Below, piece after piece: positions 51,805 through 52,515 of a stretch of DNA of 52,515 nt. This DNA is from Bacteroidota bacterium (lineage in GTDB: Bacteria; Bacteroidota; Bacteroidia; Chitinophagales; Saprospiraceae): positions 1 through 52,515 of the forward strand of contig JAKQLF010000248.1 of the NCBI GenBank assembly GCA_029567325.1, read 5' to 3'. How positions within the stretch are numbered: the first letter of the stretch is position 1; each line of letters opens with the position of its first letter. The position numbers were made by a program, and so were the translations under genes. Below the pieces are notes generated by a model. That model had not been told where the DNA came from, made no database searches, and saw nothing but the letters and a program-made list of their open reading frames with translations.

Positions 51805-52515
51805 TTAGAATTTATCAACCGTTTTATATGCCTCTATCAAAGCAATTTCTCCAGCTTTACCTTCTTGCGCATTTCCATGTTCCATACCCATTATGCCCCG
51901 ATATCCTTTGTCATAAATATGTTTGAATATCGTTTTAAAATTGATCTCACCTGTTGTAGGTTCTTTTCTTCCAGGATTATCTCCAATTTGAAAATAGGCA
52001 ATTTCATCCCAGCAAGCATTGATGCTGTTGATGAGATTCCCTTCATTGCGTTGCATGTGATATATGTCATACAATATTTTGCAAGAAGGGCTGTCAACGG
52101 CCTTGCAGATTTCAAAAGTCTGATCAGAATTTCTCAAAAATAAATCAGGTGTATCACTGAGCGGTTCCAGAACCATGATCAATCCACTTTTCTCCAAAAT
52201 TTCCGATCCCTTTCTCAGGCTATCTACCACATTGGCTGTCTGAATTCCGACGGGTGTAGCACGGTTATAAAAACCTGGCACTACCGTTGCCCACTGAGCA
52301 TTCACGCGTTTTGCAGCGTCAACAGATTGCTGACAGGTGGCTAGAAACTTATCTTGAAATTCTTGCTTTCCAGTAGTGAGCGAAGCCTTCCAATTGTCAC
52401 CTCCATCAATGACAAAAACACCCATTTTCATACCTAATTTTGCAAGCGTATTGCCTATTTTTTCCTGATCCTGGATTGATCTGCCCAAAAGGCCATTGTC
52501 TTCCAAACCAGTGAA
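51805..52515 (-). CDS. Sugar isomerase/epimerase-like TIM-barrel protein (5' end cut by window edge)
   Basis: The frame is open from the TAA at 51805 to the right edge (at least 236 codons); the true start lies outside. Residues LEDNGLLGR, MGVFVIDGGDNWKASL, ATVVPGF, IMVLEPLSDTPD (metal Glu), ILYDIYHMQRNEGNLI (Asp and His) and GIMGMEHGN (last Glu) match the xylose isomerase-like/hydroxypyruvate isomerase-like barrel family. The exact substrate is unknown. The first in-window TTG at 52506 is an internal Leu codon, not a start. Confidence 0.85.
   Translation of the reverse strand, partial: FTGLEDNGLLGRSIQDQEKIGNTLAKLGMKMGVFVIDGGDNWKASLTTGKQEFQDKFLATCQQSVDAAKRVNAQWATVVPGFYNRATPVGIQTANVVDSLRKGSEILEKSGLIMVLEPLSDTPDLFLRNSDQTFEICKAVDSPSCKILYDIYHMQRNEGNLINSINACWDEIAYFQIGDNPGRKEPTTGEINFKTIFKHIYDKGYRGIMGMEHGNAQEGKAGEIALIEAYKTVDKF

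Overview
The window looks like a piece of a low-GC chromosome from the Bacteroidota, probably a Saprospiria-like lineage (inference). The signs are an LpxC-FabZ fusion gene, a type IX secretion C-terminal domain, promoter boxes of the Bacteroidetes TAnnTTTG type, many PorT/PorV-like outer-membrane barrels, and a C-terminal PSMGTW...LLG anchor on a secreted protein. No tRNA, rRNA, CRISPR array or prophage was seen. Both ends cut through a gene.

Layout. 1-6.4 kb: two tandem DUF4331 exported proteins (the left one cut by the window edge), then an ECF sigma/RskA-type anti-sigma pair and a second, orphan ECF sigma factor. 6.6-27 kb: an accessory block rich in stress-type genes (DUF1328, lmo0937-like and YtxH small membrane proteins, a GH13 glucan enzyme, an SDR, a general-stress FMN protein, an OmpA/glycine-zipper lipoprotein, a holin-superfamily membrane protein, small barrels) interleaved with regulators (a CHASE3 histidine kinase, three receiver proteins, an AraC protein, a sigma-54 activator coupled to a cysteine-less thioredoxin-like protein). 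27-33.5 kb: a UbiD-type decarboxylase and the lipid A operon lpxD, lpxC-fabZ, lpxA with an ABC ATPase and a lipoprotein. 33.5-40.4 kb: nth, an acyl-CoA reductase, an RluA-type pseudouridine synthase, a barrel protein, a glycosyltransferase and recQ. 40.6-44.8 kb: a TPR histidine kinase, then hemC, a degenerate exonuclease-like gene and hemD. 45-52.5 kb: a possible small RNA, a barrel and a DinB protein, a blaR1/blaI-type pair with a very unusual multidomain BlaR1, a REP-associated transposase with a palindrome inside its own reading frame, a membrane-anchored DNA/RNA endonuclease, and a truncated sugar isomerase-like gene.

How the genes may work together. The most interesting signal is a repeated promoter-like pattern, GAAC-N20-TCT, found just upstream of four stress-type genes scattered over 19 kb on both strands (DUF1328, GH13, general stress FMN protein, YtxH). 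It resembles ECF-type promoters and suggests that one of the two ECF sigma factors at the left end controls the block as a local regulon. A well-spaced sigma-54 type -24/-12 site lies upstream of a 46-residue gene divergent from the sigma-54 activator. A textbook Bacteroidetes promoter embedded in two palindromes precedes blaI. These are readings by eye; none was tested by a search.
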